Below, one piece after another: positions 9,505-18,802 of a DNA stretch of 64,000 nucleotides (positions are counted from its first letter, which is position 1; every line of letters starts with the position of its first letter). The notes under the pieces were generated by a model, which saw only the letters and a list, made by a program, of their open reading frames with translations, made no database searches and was not told the origin of the DNA. Location: assembly GCF_030409555.1 (NCBI RefSeq), contig NZ_JAUFPU010000019.1, positions 248,001 through 312,000 of the forward strand, read 5' to 3'. Both the position numbers and the translations under genes were made by a program. The DNA comes from Chitinimonas viridis (lineage in GTDB: Bacteria; Pseudomonadota; Gammaproteobacteria; Burkholderiales; Chitinimonadaceae).

Positions 9505-12176
9505 ACGGCCTCCCTCTGCGCGACGGTCGCCTTGAGCCTATGCTGCGCACGCCGCCAGCTGGCGGGGTCGAAATCTGCATTGTCGAGGCGGGCATCGGTG
9601 AAGTCGGCATCGTCCAACGTGGCTTGGCGCAGACTGGCGCGGCGCAGGTCTGCGCCCCTGAAGCTGGCCTTGCGGCAGATGGACTGCAACAGATTGGCGC
9701 CGCGCAGTTCGCTGTCGGTGAGGTCGGCATCCTGCAACAGGCACCGCGCCAGCAGGCTATCCACCAGACAGGCCCGATGAAAGTTGCCTGCTGCCAGGTC
9801 GCAATCGATCAGGCGTACCTTGCGCAGGCTGGCATCCTGCCAGTTGATGCCACGCCAACCGCTACCGCTGCTATATAAGCCATCACCGCGCAGGCCCAGC
9901 GCACTGGCGCCCATGGCGGCGCAGCGCAATACCACGGCCTTGCGCCAGTCACTGCCGTCCAGCTTGGCGTTGAGCAGCACCGTCTTTTCCAGGCGGGCTT
10001 CGCGGAAGTCGGTTTCGCGCAGATCGGCCTTGAGCAACAGGCATTGCATCAGGCTGGCGCCTTGCCAGTCGCTGCCCCCGGCGCGTATATCCGTCAGCAA
10101 GGTGCGGGCGATCACGGCTTTGGTCAGCTTGCTGCCTTGCAGCAGGGCCTCGTTGAGCTGCACGTCCTCCAGCACCGCACCCGTGAAGTCGGCACCATGG
10201 AAATCTGCCTTGGGGGCCAGCACCTTGCGCAGGCTGGCGCCCGCCAAGTTGGCGCCCGCAGCATGGCAGGCGGCCATGCCGGCTTCGTCCAGCAAGGCGC
10301 CACTCAGGTCGGCCTGCTCCAGATGACTGCCAACCAGGCTGGCGCCGCGGAGATCGGCCTGGGCCAGATTGGCACCCCGCAGATTGGCAGACTCAAAGCA
10401 AACCTGGCGCAGGTCTGCTCCACGAAAATCCATCCCCGCCAGATTGGCGCCGCGCAGATCCCGGCCGGCCAGTACAATCCCGCCCTGGCGCCATAGCCGT
10501 ATCTGTTCGCCCAGCCATTGTGCCAAATCGTCGGCCAGCGGTGGTTCAGCCGGCGCAGGCAGCAGGCGTTTGGCCTGGCGCTGCAGGGCGGGTAGCTGTC
10601 CCAGATCGGTAATCAGTTTGGCGCGTTCTTCGCTGGAGAGCGGTTTGCCCGCTTCGGCCGCCAATTGCAAGGCGTGATCCAGCTGTGCCACGTTGGCATC
10701 ATCACCGCCCACCAAGTCCCAGGCCGGCTGGGCGACGCGGCGGTAGTGGCGCTCACGCGTTTCCGCTGCATCCGGTGGGGGAACGGGTGGCATGCCTGCA
10801 ACTTTTTCGGCGGCTTCTACCAGTTTTGCTTCGCCGTCTTGCCGTGCTTGCTGCGCCATCGCAGTGACACCGGACAACCAGACGCCAAGGTCAACCTCTC
10901 CTTCTTGAAGCGAGGGGTAGTCGATATCCATGGGTGAGGCCGTGATCCTGGGCGGGACATAATCAGCCGGGGGCTGGGTGCCGATCTGTTGCCAGATATC
11001 TGCCAGGTGGGCATCCAGCCGAGCCTGCTGTTTCTCTTGGCGCTCGGCTTGCCGCTGGGTGGCTGCGATCGCGCGCGCGGCTTGCACTTCTGCCGGCAGG
11101 GCAGGGGCCAGCTGTGCTTCGTTCATGGCATGCAATACGGCGGTGGCTTCGTCGCTACGCAGTTGCATGACTTCGGCGTAATGGGCCTGGGCCTTGGGGG
11201 CTGCGAGCGCCTCATACCCCACCATGACGGCATCGATATCCAGCCCATCCGGGTCGCTTACCGGTGTACTGCCGTGGTAGATGCAGACCCCCAGCATGGC
11301 CTCTGGCAGCAGCCAGACGGTATCGAGCGACATGGCCACTTCGCGCATTTCACCGCTGGTTTTTTCCCGCACACAAGCGCGGGCGGCGAAGCCAGGTAAT
11401 TGGCCTGCTATCCTGGGCTGGCTAGGGTGTAGATGATCCAGGCTGTAGTGCTCGTCACCGCGCCAGGGGCCGTCGTTCCATTGATCCGTTGGTGCCACCT
11501 GGAAGAAGCGGGCATCGATATTCCTTGCCAGTCCTGGCGCATCCTCAAGGAGCCATTGCTCATCGTAGCTACCCACCCACTGCGCCCGTGCCGGGAGGGT
11601 TTGCTCCAAGGGGCCCAGCAAGGCGGGTACCAACTTGCGCACATGGCTATCCACCGGCACCTGCGCCAGCTCGATATTGGGCATGGGCCCTTCGTTGGTA
11701 CCTATCCAGCCTGCAAGGCGGTTGCCGGTATAGCCGGCGCCGACGGGGTTGTCTGCATGCTTGGGGCCGCCAAAGGCCTTCTCTGCCAGCAAGGGCATGC
11801 GGGTGAAGGGTTGCGGCTCGCTGATGCGGTACCAAGGCCCGTAATACCAACGCCTGTCACCCCAGACGCGCAGCTGCTTCTCAACCTCGCCCAGGCGCAT
11901 GCTGGCTACTAGGCTGCTTACAGGCTCACCGGCAGGCGCATAGGCGTTTCCTGCCAATAGCAGCTCGCCGTGGGGCTTGGGATGGATCTCATCCAGGGGC
12001 TTGCCGGGCGGCAATGCCTTCAGCAGCAAGGGCCATTGCTCGGCTTCGGGCAAAAAGCGATGGGATGCTTCCCCCAGCCGGAAGAAGCCTATTGCAGCGA
12101 CGGCCAGCCGGTGCCCACCTTGTTGCCGCCAGGGGCGGGTGAGCAGACCCAGGCTAAGTGGCTTGATGGTCTTCAT
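9501..12176 (-). CDS. DUF2169 adaptor domain fused to pentapeptide repeats
   Basis: 891 aa with two parts. Residues about 1-330 match the DUF2169 family (EKAFGGPKHADNPVGAGY and LPGFAARAC segments). Residues about 590-880 are pentapeptide repeats (LAGRDLRGANLAGMDFRGAD onward). The middle is Ala/Gln-rich and helical. DUF2169 proteins are known T6SS adaptors that help load PAAR-type tips or effectors. Fusion to a pentapeptide beta-helix, together with a 4-base overlap with vgrG, implies that it acts at the spike. No catalytic toxin motif was seen. Confidence 0.85.
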   Translation of the reverse strand: MKTIKPLSLGLLTRPWRQQGGHRLAVAAIGFFRLGEASHRFLPEAEQWPLLLKALPPGKPLDEIHPKPHGELLLAGNAYAPAGEPVSSLVASMRLGEVEKQLRVWGDRRWYYGPWYRISEPQPFTRMPLLAEKAFGGPKHADNPVGAGYTGNRLAGWIGTNEGPMPNIELAQVPVDSHVRKLVPALLGPLEQTLPARAQWVGSYDEQWLLEDAPGLARNIDARFFQVAPTDQWNDGPWRGDEHYSLDHLHPSQPRIAGQLPGFAARACVREKTSGEMREVAMSLDTVWLLPEAMLGVCIYHGSTPVSDPDGLDIDAVMVGYEALAAPKAQAHYAEVMQLRSDEATAVLHAMNEAQLAPALPAEVQAARAIAATQRQAERQEKQQARLDAHLADIWQQIGTQPPADYVPPRITASPMDIDYPSLQEGEVDLGVWLSGVTAMAQQARQDGEAKLVEAAEKVAGMPPVPPPDAAETRERHYRRVAQPAWDLVGGDDANVAQLDHALQLAAEAGKPLSSEERAKLITDLGQLPALQRQAKRLLPAPAEPPLADDLAQWLGEQIRLWRQGGIVLAGRDLRGANLAGMDFRGADLRQVCFESANLRGANLAQADLRGASLVGSHLEQADLSGALLDEAGMAACHAAGANLAGASLRKVLAPKADFHGADFTGAVLEDVQLNEALLQGSKLTKAVIARTLLTDIRAGGSDWQGASLMQCLLLKADLRETDFREARLEKTVLLNAKLDGSDWRKAVVLRCAAMGASALGLRGDGLYSSGSGWRGINWQDASLRKVRLIDCDLAAGNFHRACLVDSLLARCLLQDADLTDSELRGANLLQSICRKASFRGADLRRASLRQATLDDADFTDARLDNADFDPASWRRAQHRLKATVAQREAV

Positions 12177-14644
12177 AGAATCATCTTCAAGGCAGAGATC
12201 AGCGAGATTTCCATGCCGCTGATGTCGTATTTCATGACCGGCATTTCAGATTGAAACAAAATGCCAGGCCCACTGACCTTGACCGTGGCATTCTCGCCAA
12301 CGATATCAACGGTGTTGCGTGCACCCACGCTGGAGGCTTCGGTGGCGACCCCGGTCACGCTGATGCGCATGCTGGCACCCGTTGCGTTCAGATCCATGCT
12401 GGCGCCAACGGCGCTATTGGTCGAACTGGCCCCCGTCAGGTGTATCTGCAGGCTGGCGCCGGTCAGGGTGTTCTGGTTGCTGGCCCCAGTCACGCTATTG
12501 CTATTGCTTATCCCTACGGCCTCATTGCTGTTGCTGATGCCGATGGCACTGCTGTTGCTGCGGATATCTATGGTTTCGGTGGAGGTGCTGGTGGCATTGA
12601 TGGTGGTCTTGTTGGTGACATTGCCGTTGTGCGTGTTCTCGGTGTAGGCCGTATCGTCTACGGTTGTGTAGCTTTCCGTCTTGTCATGGCGGGCCCGGTT
12701 ATAGCTGATGCCGTAGTCCACAATATTGGACGACACCTTGCCGGTACTACGCCCGAAGCTGGAACCGAAAGACTCATCCACCCGCAGCAGATCGCTGGTC
12801 GGCCCATATGAGCCATAGGTCGTCGGCAGGTCTTGCGTGGCATCCGGCGCGGTCGATTCTGCAGTGGACAAACCATAGTTGGCGCCCTGGCCGTAGCTGG
12901 TTTCGCGGAACTTGCCGGTGGCGTAGGCCTTGGTCACCACATCGACTGCCTTGCTCAGGTCAGCTGTGGAGCTGGCGCCAAAGCTGATGTTCTGGCCATC
13001 GCCGTAGCGCGTGCCATAGCTGCTACCCACATTGGTGCTAGCGATCCACGTGGAAGGTGTCACCGTGGTATTGCCACAGCTCGACACGATCTGCTGCAGC
13101 TCAGGCAGCTCGGATTCATCATTGGAGCGTCCGACGATGACCTGCGCGCCTATCTCGGGCACGGTCTGCATATGTGCGGCCAGTTTGACCCAGCGGCGGG
13201 TGCCGGCCGTATCCGTGGCCAGGCAGACAAAGGCACCCACTGCCTGCAGTTCGGCCTGGTCTTCCGATTCCTTGTCGCTGTAGCTGCTGCGACCTGGATC
13301 GAAGTCGCTTTTCTTGAGGAAGCGCCAGTCCGTCGGTGGGGTGACGCTTTCGGCATGGCCGACGACAACCGCAAGCACCGAGCCCTGCTGGGTGTCCGCC
13401 AGCGAGAAAGCCGACACCAGGCCTTCGGCCTCGGTGGCCTCGAAGCGATTCTTGTAGCTGCCATCCAGGCTGGCCTCGTGCTCCACCTTGGTCAGCACGA
13501 ACTGGCGCAGATTCAGGCTGGGGCGTACCGGCATGGGCGAGCCCTCCATGACGTCTTCGGTCATGGTGAAGCGAAAGCCTGCCCGGAACATCGGGCAGAA
13601 ACTTTGACCACTAAGCTGGCTGGCGCCGCTGCGGCTGGCCTGTTCAGTCAGGCTGGCAAAATGCTCGGCGGCAGAACGGCTGCTACCGTACTGGAAAATC
13701 TTGTGCTGCCGGAACACCCGCCCGGCATCCGACGCATCGGGCTTGGCGGCATTGAAGCCATAGATGCCGGCGCAGCCATCCACCTGCCAGGCCTCGTCCT
13801 GACGGGTGAATACGGTATGCACCGCGCTGATCTGCAGGCTTTGCTGATAACGGTAGTCGCCGATCACATCAAACTGCGACAGGCCGCCCTCGGTATCATC
13901 GGTAAAGGTGTAGCGTAGCTTGCGGCCAGGTAGCGCCTCGGGGTATTCCGGCCGATTGGCCAGGACCAGCGTGTGACTGCGTGCTGTGTGCTTAAAGTAG
14001 AAGTAAAGATGCGCCTTGCCCATCAGGCGGCGCAGGAAGTCGTAATCCGACTCTCCCACCTGCAGCCAGTCCTGGGTACGTGCCAGCGCAAGTCCGCCAA
14101 CGGCGCTGACATCGACATCGATGTGGTGATAACCCAGCACCGCCAGCAAGGTATCGCTGATGTTGCTGTCCTGGTACAAGGTGTAGCGATTGGCCAGGGT
14201 CAACAGCCAGAGAGCAGGTCGCACGGTCAGTTGGTATATGCCGGGCGCACTCATGGCGAAGGCGGCTACGATACCGTTGAACAGGGTCAACCCATCGCTT
14301 GCGCCCCCGGCTATCGCCTTGGCAAAACGCTCGCTGGATGCCTCGATGGCAGTCGGGTCCTCAACCTGCTCTGGCATGGGCAATCCGACGCCAAAGGTAA
14401 CGGCCTTGCCTATCAGCTGGTCAAAGCGCAGTTCGCGCCCCGGCTTGCCGCTATTGCCACGCAACTCCAACTGGTATTCAAAGGGCTCGGATACCTGGTC
14501 CTGCCCGGTAAAGCTGACCAGTCGGAATGTCTCGTCGCCGATGATGTCCTGGCTATCCAGGAATATGGCGCAATGCAGGTACAGGGCTGTGTTCTCGACA
14601 CTGCCTACATCGGTGATGCCGATGCGGTCTTCTGGCGCATTCAT
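12173..14644 (-). CDS. vgrG: T6SS spike protein VgrG (TssI) with nonapeptide-repeat tail
   Basis: 823 aa. Residues about 30-400 match the gp27-like VgrG base (TFRLVSFTGQDQVSEPFEYQ, DWLQVGESDYDFLRRLMGKA). An OB-fold region follows at about 410-540. Residues about 540-680 are rich in Ser, Thr, Tyr and Gly (repeated SYG/NYG), an unusual low-complexity insert. From about 690 there are some ten consecutive nine-residue units of the form (V/T)G(A/I)Sxxxxx, then a short C-terminus. The tail is taken to be the beta-prism needle. It overlaps tssG and the DUF2169 gene by 4 bases each. No enzymatic domain follows the needle. Confidence 0.88.
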   Translation of the reverse strand: MNAPEDRIGITDVGSVENTALYLHCAIFLDSQDIIGDETFRLVSFTGQDQVSEPFEYQLELRGNSGKPGRELRFDQLIGKAVTFGVGLPMPEQVEDPTAIEASSERFAKAIAGGASDGLTLFNGIVAAFAMSAPGIYQLTVRPALWLLTLANRYTLYQDSNISDTLLAVLGYHHIDVDVSAVGGLALARTQDWLQVGESDYDFLRRLMGKAHLYFYFKHTARSHTLVLANRPEYPEALPGRKLRYTFTDDTEGGLSQFDVIGDYRYQQSLQISAVHTVFTRQDEAWQVDGCAGIYGFNAAKPDASDAGRVFRQHKIFQYGSSRSAAEHFASLTEQASRSGASQLSGQSFCPMFRAGFRFTMTEDVMEGSPMPVRPSLNLRQFVLTKVEHEASLDGSYKNRFEATEAEGLVSAFSLADTQQGSVLAVVVGHAESVTPPTDWRFLKKSDFDPGRSSYSDKESEDQAELQAVGAFVCLATDTAGTRRWVKLAAHMQTVPEIGAQVIVGRSNDESELPELQQIVSSCGNTTVTPSTWIASTNVGSSYGTRYGDGQNISFGASSTADLSKAVDVVTKAYATGKFRETSYGQGANYGLSTAESTAPDATQDLPTTYGSYGPTSDLLRVDESFGSSFGRSTGKVSSNIVDYGISYNRARHDKTESYTTVDDTAYTENTHNGNVTNKTTINATSTSTETIDIRSNSSAIGISNSNEAVGISNSNSVTGASNQNTLTGASLQIHLTGASSTNSAVGASMDLNATGASMRISVTGVATEASSVGARNTVDIVGENATVKVSGPGILFQSEMPVMKYDISGMEISLISALKMIL

Positions 14645-15768
14645 GCTGCATCTCCTGCAGCAGGAAAGGCACGAACGAGACAGCGCGCCTGGTGCTGGCT
14701 TCTATCACCACCTGCCAGCCAGGCTGTCTGCCCCAGCCGCATGCCCCAATAGCCTTCGCCAGTCGGGCCGGGTTGCCAGGCTTGCCGGGTGAGGCGTGAA
14801 GGTACGGCCTGAGTGCTCTCAAGGTGTAGGCAAACCAGCGCATCTTGCCGACGCGCCAGCAGAAAACGTATGAGTTCGGCAAGCTGGCGGTGGCGATAGC
14901 CATGGCCGCTACGCCGCCGAGATACCAGCAGGGCGTAGCGTGGCGCCTCCACGCGCTGATAGGCAAGCCCGCGGCAGGTGCGGCCATTGGGCAGTAGTTT
15001 GCAGGCCGCGGCATAGGGCAGGGGGCCGATCTCCAGTGCAATCCGCGCTGCAGGCAGCCAGGCGCGATCACCCAGGCGAGTCGTTTGCCCCAGTGCAAAG
15101 GCACGGCGGCCCAGCAGGGTCTGGTCTTCTTCTGGCCGTGTTCGCCATGCACCTTGCAGGGGAATCAGGTGAACCGGTGCGCCGAGATAGCGCGACAGCA
15201 CCCGCGTCAGCACCGGCGTGCTGCGACGCGGGTCGGCCAGCAGGCCGGCCATGCTGAGCCACGCCCGCCGGGGCAATACCATCTGTTCAGCCAAGCCAGG
15301 CGCTGCCATGCCCATGATGGCCGCCAGCATATGGGCATGCGGGGTGTCCTGAGGTGCCTGCAGGTTGAGCCCCATGCGATAGGTGGCCTTCAGCCTGTAG
15401 CGCAGGCTGTTGATGCGCTGATTGAACAGGTCCAGAAAGCGAGCCATGATCTCATCGCCATTGCGGATGCGTTCCAGCATCTGCTCCACCAGCCGCTCCG
15501 GCAGCGGGCCGGCATACCCCGCCAGGACGTAATTTCCTGTCTGCAGCATGGTGCGGCCATCCGCCATGGTGTCGATCTGGCGCACCTCGTGGCCCGGGAA
15601 CGCCGCGCCCAGATTGGCCTGGAAGGCCAGGTGCCTATCCATCAGCTCGGGTTGCGCGCCCCGCTCGGCCAGCAGCAGCCGCACCAGTTGGTAGAAGTCG
15701 AAGCGACTCGCCTCGCTGCGTACCGACTCGCTCAGAGGACGACTTGTTCGCCAGCCATGGGTGGCCAT
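14641..15768 (-). CDS. tssG: T6SS baseplate protein TssG (ImpH)
   Basis: 375 aa, opening with the TssG signature SEASRFDFYQLVRLLLAERG and containing the family segments LTRVLSRYLGAPVHLIPLQG and LGRRAFALGQTTRLGDRAW. TssG forms the baseplate wedge with TssF, TssE and TssK. The coding region starts inside the last 37 bases of tssF and ends in a 4-base overlap with vgrG. Confidence 0.93.
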   Translation of the reverse strand: MATHGWRTSRPLSESVRSEASRFDFYQLVRLLLAERGAQPELMDRHLAFQANLGAAFPGHEVRQIDTMADGRTMLQTGNYVLAGYAGPLPERLVEQMLERIRNGDEIMARFLDLFNQRINSLRYRLKATYRMGLNLQAPQDTPHAHMLAAIMGMAAPGLAEQMVLPRRAWLSMAGLLADPRRSTPVLTRVLSRYLGAPVHLIPLQGAWRTRPEEDQTLLGRRAFALGQTTRLGDRAWLPAARIALEIGPLPYAAACKLLPNGRTCRGLAYQRVEAPRYALLVSRRRSGHGYRHRQLAELIRFLLARRQDALVCLHLESTQAVPSRLTRQAWQPGPTGEGYWGMRLGQTAWLAGGDRSQHQARCLVRAFPAAGDAA

Positions 15769-17543
15769 GTTTTCAGCTTTCCTTTGACGTCATGGGTTTC
15801 CAGGCTCAACTCCGTCAGCATATTGACGCTGGCGAACAGGGCGAAGAAGCGGCGTAATACAGCGGCAAACAGCACTGGGCTACAGCCTTCGAAGCGCTGC
15901 CTGTCTATCTTGATGGTGATATGCAAGCCCTCGACCATATGGCGATAGCCGCCCCGGTTGACGGCGCGGACGATGGGTTCGGTGCTCAATCCGCTCAGGC
16001 TGTCTATCTGCTTGGCACCCAGCAGGGTGGCTCGCCCCAGGTGGAGTCGCAGCATGCTCTTGAGAGCGCCCAGCCCCTGGGCATTGCCTGTCAGCGGTAG
16101 ATGGTTGAGTAACAATTGCGATATCAGCGCCCAGGGTTGTTTGCCCAGCAGTACCGGTGACTGGTGTGGCGTGGGCTTGGATGCCACCTGGGCAGCCTTG
16201 ACCGGCCCCGAACCTTCCAGCGTGAGCTTGTCGCCGGCACAGAGTTGCTCGGCCAGCCGGCGATTGGTGCATAGCGCACGCCCACCTATGGTCTCGTCAC
16301 TAGGACGCTGCAGGTCAAAGCCCATATCCAGAAAGGACACATAGGTTTCGGTACCCGGTACGCTACGAACCGTGCTCTCATCCCGACGGGTAACGTAGAA
16401 GTAATCCTGTTGCTCCAGCCGGTCGAAGCCATCCAGGGCGAAGTAGGGCGACAAGGGCCTGGGCGGTTCGCCGGGCCGGATGGCCGTGAGGGTTTCGATG
16501 CGGTAGATCTCGGTGTGGCGGTGCTGGGCCAGGTCGGCACTGAGTCGATACTCATAGCGGGAATGGTCCAGCGCCAAGGGCTCGATACGTTGGGGGAACA
16601 GATTGACCAGCGGGGCGCAATTCAGGCGCAATGAGCGCGGACCAGGGTCCAGGCTCTTGTCCACCGTGCTCTTGAGCAGCAACAACAGCTCAGCCTCCTG
16701 GCCGGCACCAGCAAAGTCCAGTCCGCTCAGCTCGAAGAACAAGAATTTCTCGGGGAAGGCGAAATATTCCTGTACCAGGCGGTAGCCGGGATGCGTGACC
16801 ATATCGGTCGCCACTGCGGCTTCGCTGTCGTCAAAACCCAGCCAGCGCAGGGCGTCAGCACCCTGCCGGCGCAATTGCTGGCTGCCATCCAGGGTGGCAA
16901 TCCCGGCCAGCTGCAGGCTGAGCAGCTCATACAGGCGCCAGCATGCCGGGTTTTCGATATCGAGATAGAACCGCAACTTCGACAGCGCCAGGGCTGCCAG
17001 CGGATGCTGTCCGGTGGTGCGCAGCCGTAGCTTCAATACCGAATGCACGGCAGGGTCGTTGCTGAGTCCATCAAACGCTGTGGTGGATATCTGCCTGACC
17101 TCGACGATCTCCAGCGGCACCAGGGGGATGTCGAAACAGGCGCTCATGCGGCAGCGCACATGGCGTCCCGCCTCGTCACGCGCCAGGGCATGAAACTCGC
17201 GGCCGCGCTCCAGCCGCACTGCCTGGGCATAGTTGGCATCTGGCCTGGGTGTCAGCTCGGCCACCAACAGGCTGGGTATGGGCGCTTCCAGGTGCGGGTA
17301 GAGCTGGGCCATCAGCGCATTGGGCAGCTGGCTGGCATCGCGATCCAGTTGGTGGCGCAGCCGGCCGGCCAGGAAGGCGAAGGACTGCATCAGCAACTCG
17401 ACATGCGGGTCGCCCGACTTGCCTTGACCCATGGCCAAGGCCTGCGCGGTTGCCGGGTAGTCCTGGCCAAAGGTCACTGCCTGCTCGCGCAGCTGACCCA
17501 ATTCAGACTCAAAGTAGTCGCGGAAGCTGAGACTGCGGTCCAT
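15732..17543 (-). CDS. tssF: T6SS baseplate protein TssF (ImpG)
   Basis: 603 aa from MDRSLSFRDYFESELGQLRE, with the TssF hallmarks ELGQLRE, YPATAQAL and DPHVELLMQSFAFLAGRL. The start at 17543 has AAGGAG about 8 bases upstream; a 7-residue longer frame to 17564 has no ribosome site. TssF pairs with TssG in the baseplate wedge. A 204-base spacer separates it from tssE, the largest gap in the operon. Confidence 0.94.
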   Translation of the reverse strand: MDRSLSFRDYFESELGQLREQAVTFGQDYPATAQALAMGQGKSGDPHVELLMQSFAFLAGRLRHQLDRDASQLPNALMAQLYPHLEAPIPSLLVAELTPRPDANYAQAVRLERGREFHALARDEAGRHVRCRMSACFDIPLVPLEIVEVRQISTTAFDGLSNDPAVHSVLKLRLRTTGQHPLAALALSKLRFYLDIENPACWRLYELLSLQLAGIATLDGSQQLRRQGADALRWLGFDDSEAAVATDMVTHPGYRLVQEYFAFPEKFLFFELSGLDFAGAGQEAELLLLLKSTVDKSLDPGPRSLRLNCAPLVNLFPQRIEPLALDHSRYEYRLSADLAQHRHTEIYRIETLTAIRPGEPPRPLSPYFALDGFDRLEQQDYFYVTRRDESTVRSVPGTETYVSFLDMGFDLQRPSDETIGGRALCTNRRLAEQLCAGDKLTLEGSGPVKAAQVASKPTPHQSPVLLGKQPWALISQLLLNHLPLTGNAQGLGALKSMLRLHLGRATLLGAKQIDSLSGLSTEPIVRAVNRGGYRHMVEGLHITIKIDRQRFEGCSPVLFAAVLRRFFALFASVNMLTELSLETHDVKGKLKTWPPMAGEQVVL

Positions 17544-17747
17544 CACGCCGCTCCTTGTCCGCACAAGCCCGTGCCCGGCCGGGTCAGCGGCTTTGCAGTG
17601 GCAGGCAAGATCAGTGCAGGTGTCATGGCACGCATCCAGACTAAGAGTTGAAATCAGTCGTTCTTGCCGGCACGGTTATGCGCAGGCGGTTCATCACATC
17701 ATCCCCGGCGGCAGGGGGCGTGCTGCTGCCCGTTGCTGGCAACTTGG

Positions 17748-18131
17748 CTAGCCACCGCCATCGCGTTCAAACCGTAGCTCGGGCCCCTCCGGCAGATCGC
17801 GCAGCATGGCGGTCACGCCGATACGGAACGGGTGCCGTGGCTGCCTGGTGGGTAGTAGCTCTACCTTCACCCCAATCAGCCGCGGTTCGTGTAGTTCTAT
17901 CAACTTGCGCAGGCGCTCGGCATAGTGCTGCAGCAAGGGGCCTCCGGCGGGCAGAGACAGCGGGTCGGGCATGCTGATGTCCAGCAAGCCCGTCCCTTGC
18001 TGCTCGGCCAGCCATTCGCGGCAACCCACCAGCCAATCGAGCTGGTACAGAATGGCCTTGCGCAGCGCCTCTTCGCCATGAGCTGCCAGGCTGTCGGGCC
18101 GAGCCACCAGTTTGTCGAAGAGGAACTGCAC
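17748..18131 (-). CDS. tssE: T6SS baseplate protein TssE (gp25-like)
   Basis: 127 aa from a GTG start at 18131, preceded by GGAGG 8 bases upstream. A longer in-frame reading to 18296 would run back into hcp and has no ribosome site. The protein begins MQFLFDKLV and ends with the gp25-like segment HPFRIGVTAMLRDLPEGPEL. TssE sits at the base of the sheath, equivalent to T4 gp25. It starts 16 bases after the hcp stop. Confidence 0.86.
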   Translation of the reverse strand: MQFLFDKLVARPDSLAAHGEEALRKAILYQLDWLVGCREWLAEQQGTGLLDISMPDPLSLPAGGPLLQHYAERLRKLIELHEPRLIGVKVELLPTRQPRHPFRIGVTAMLRDLPEGPELRFERDGGG

Positions 18132-18147
18132 GGCATGCCTCCAGTGC

Positions 18148-18771
18148 CTACGGCGTGAATTCGCCAATGGGGCGATTGCGCGCCAGACTCCACCCTGCGG
18201 GCACCACACCTGCCGTCTTGGTGTCGGCCAACTGGACGGTGTATTTCCAGAGTATTTCGGTGAAGTTGAGCTTGAACTGCTCAGTGGGCATGTCATCCGG
18301 ATTCGACTGGAACTGGATTTCGCTGATCATGGCGTCACGCAATGCCATGGTCAGTATGTTGGCCGTCTTGTCGCCGGAGTTACGGCAGATGTAGATCATC
18401 GTCGGCTGATCCTTGCCTGCGCCCAGGGGTTTGGCGCGCAGGCAGAGATCGAAGAACTTGACCGACAGCTTGTCGACGTACTTGACGCAGGTGAACTCGG
18501 TGATGATGGGGCGGCCTGAGGTACGCGCAGAGTTGGAGACATCCGTCGTCATCTGCTGCTTCATGCCCTGGTGTACCGATACCAGCTCGATACAGGCCGT
18601 ACCATCGAATGGGATATTGGGGGTCCCGCCAAAGGTTTGTACCGTGGCGTCACCACCCGTACCCCAGTCAGTGGTATTGATCAGGCTGCCACCCTTGTCC
18701 CAACTGTTAAGCCCGCCGTCACTACCGGTAAAGAGCGTCTTGTCGCCCGGTTGCAAGAGAATCAGATCCAT
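18148..18771 (-). CDS. hcp: T6SS tube protein Hcp (TssD)
   Basis: 207 aa, somewhat longer than the classic ~160-170. The sequence shows the Hcp pattern of surface strands: a VSVHQGMKQQ segment, the RPIITEFTCVKYVDKLSVKF core, and the LNFTEILWKYTVQL C-terminal strands. Hcp hexamers stack into the tube that is thrust out by sheath contraction. It lies 31 bases downstream of the fused sheath gene and 16 bases before tssE. Confidence 0.93.
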   Translation of the reverse strand: MDLILLQPGDKTLFTGSDGGLNSWDKGGSLINTTDWGTGGDATVQTFGGTPNIPFDGTACIELVSVHQGMKQQMTTDVSNSARTSGRPIITEFTCVKYVDKLSVKFFDLCLRAKPLGAGKDQPTMIYICRNSGDKTANILTMALRDAMISEIQFQSNPDDMPTEQFKLNFTEILWKYTVQLADTKTAGVVPAGWSLARNRPIGEFTP

Positions 18772-18802
18772 CGTGCTTTCCTTTCAGCATTCATTCGGGC
18801 TA

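Noticed and set aside
17544-17747. Internal promoter or missing gene in the 204-base gap between tssE and tssF
   Set aside because: No open frame with a ribosome site and no clear -24/-12 or -35/-10 pair was found.
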